From the NCBI RefSeq assembly GCF_029893805.1, contig NZ_JARXYP010000002.1, positions 1,550,001-1,614,000 of the forward strand: DNA of 64,000 nt, read 5' to 3'. The DNA comes from Streptomyces sp. SAI-135. Lineage in GTDB: Bacteria; Actinomycetota; Actinomycetes; Streptomycetales; Streptomycetaceae. The position numbers and the translations under genes were made by a program. Under the pieces are notes generated by a model. The model saw only the letters and a program-made list of their open reading frames with translations. It was not told the DNA's origin and searched no databases. Shown piece by piece: positions 63,902 through 64,000 of the stretch (within the stretch, counting starts at the first letter, position 1; each line of letters starts with the position of its first letter).

Positions 63902-64000
63902 TCAGGCGGCGGACAGGGCGCGCAGCTTGTCGGGGTTGCGAATGATGTAGACGGACTGGATGCGGCCGTCCAGGACGTCCATCTGGAAGACGGAGTCGGG
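63902..64000 (-). CDS. ECF sigma factor (SigJ-like), C-terminal end only
   Basis: Thirty-two C-terminal residues are visible, ending VLDGRIQSVYIIRNPDKLRALSAA then TGA. This sequence is the end of the SnoaL-like extension found on SigJ/ECF41-type sigma factors, which modulates their activity. The rest lies beyond the window, so the call rests on a short match. Confidence 0.6.
   Translation of the reverse strand, partial: PDSVFQMDVLDGRIQSVYIIRNPDKLRALSAA

Overview
The window is about 72% G+C with dense genes, GTG and TTG starts, strong purine-rich ribosome binding sites and many 4-bp ATGA/GTGA overlaps. Gene content is typical of Streptomyces: paired SpoIIE-type phosphatases, a DUF397/XRE/ATP-binding trio, MurT/GatD, a ureABCFGD urease cluster, bioBAD plus divergent bioF, one TTA codon in a regulator and a c-di-AMP riboswitch before an NlpC/P60 hydrolase. 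From memory, the order resembles the block of Streptomyces chromosomes that holds ure, bio and purB. It looks like ordinary core chromosome with no prophage, IS element, CRISPR array, tRNA or rRNA. The interest lies in small insertions, repeats and regulatory sites.

Region by region. 1-7 kb: an acyl-CoA dehydrogenase (cut by the window edge) with a divergent TetR regulator, peptide deformylase, the murT-gatD cell-wall amidation pair, a phosphofructokinase and a CtaG-like oxidase assembly protein. 7-10.5 kb: a lipoprotein, a Ser/Thr kinase and a small membrane protein. 10.5-14.5 kb (minus): a LytTR response regulator, a DUF485-like protein, a sodium/solute symporter and a LytS-type kinase in one overlapping operon. 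14.6-17.3 kb: Lrp regulator, DDAH-family hydrolase and ornithine aminotransferase. 17.4-21.1 kb: two PAS/SpoIIE phosphatases. 21-25 kb: acyltransferase, epimerase and a secreted tripeptidyl aminopeptidase. 24.9-29.4 kb: the urease operon.

29.5-36.9 kb: a TetR/membrane-protein pair with duplicated operators, a decayed tandem array of the membrane gene's own 3' end, a solo YefM/Phd antitoxin divergent from a clpP paralogue, a riboswitch-controlled NlpC/P60 hydrolase and the XRE/DUF397 group. 36.9-41.4 kb: biotin genes. 41.4-46 kb: a LuxR regulator that lacks its ATPase core, a secreted lipase, a methyltransferase and a Fic-like/ribbon-helix-helix toxin-antitoxin pair. 46-55.5 kb: a frameshifted ABC ATPase with its FtsX permease, an F420-type oxidoreductase, and two CNNM/CBS membrane proteins separated by a 1.14-kb repeat-filled reading frame that overlaps both neighbours by ATGA. 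55.5-64 kb: purB, a Mug-type glycosylase, an ABC exporter, a two-component system, a ROK protein, a DasR-like GntR regulator with a GGTC-AA-GACC operator on its promoter, and the tail of a SigJ-like ECF sigma factor.

The strongest leads are (1) the repeat ORF between the CNNM genes, (2) the degenerate fivefold array derived from a gene tail at 31.1-32.1 kb, (3) a roughly 50-bp intergenic repeat present twice, (4) the Fic-like toxin with a lost catalytic motif and a promoter-embedded operator, and (5) the antitoxin-clpP divergent unit. All calls are from reading the sequence; no database search was run.
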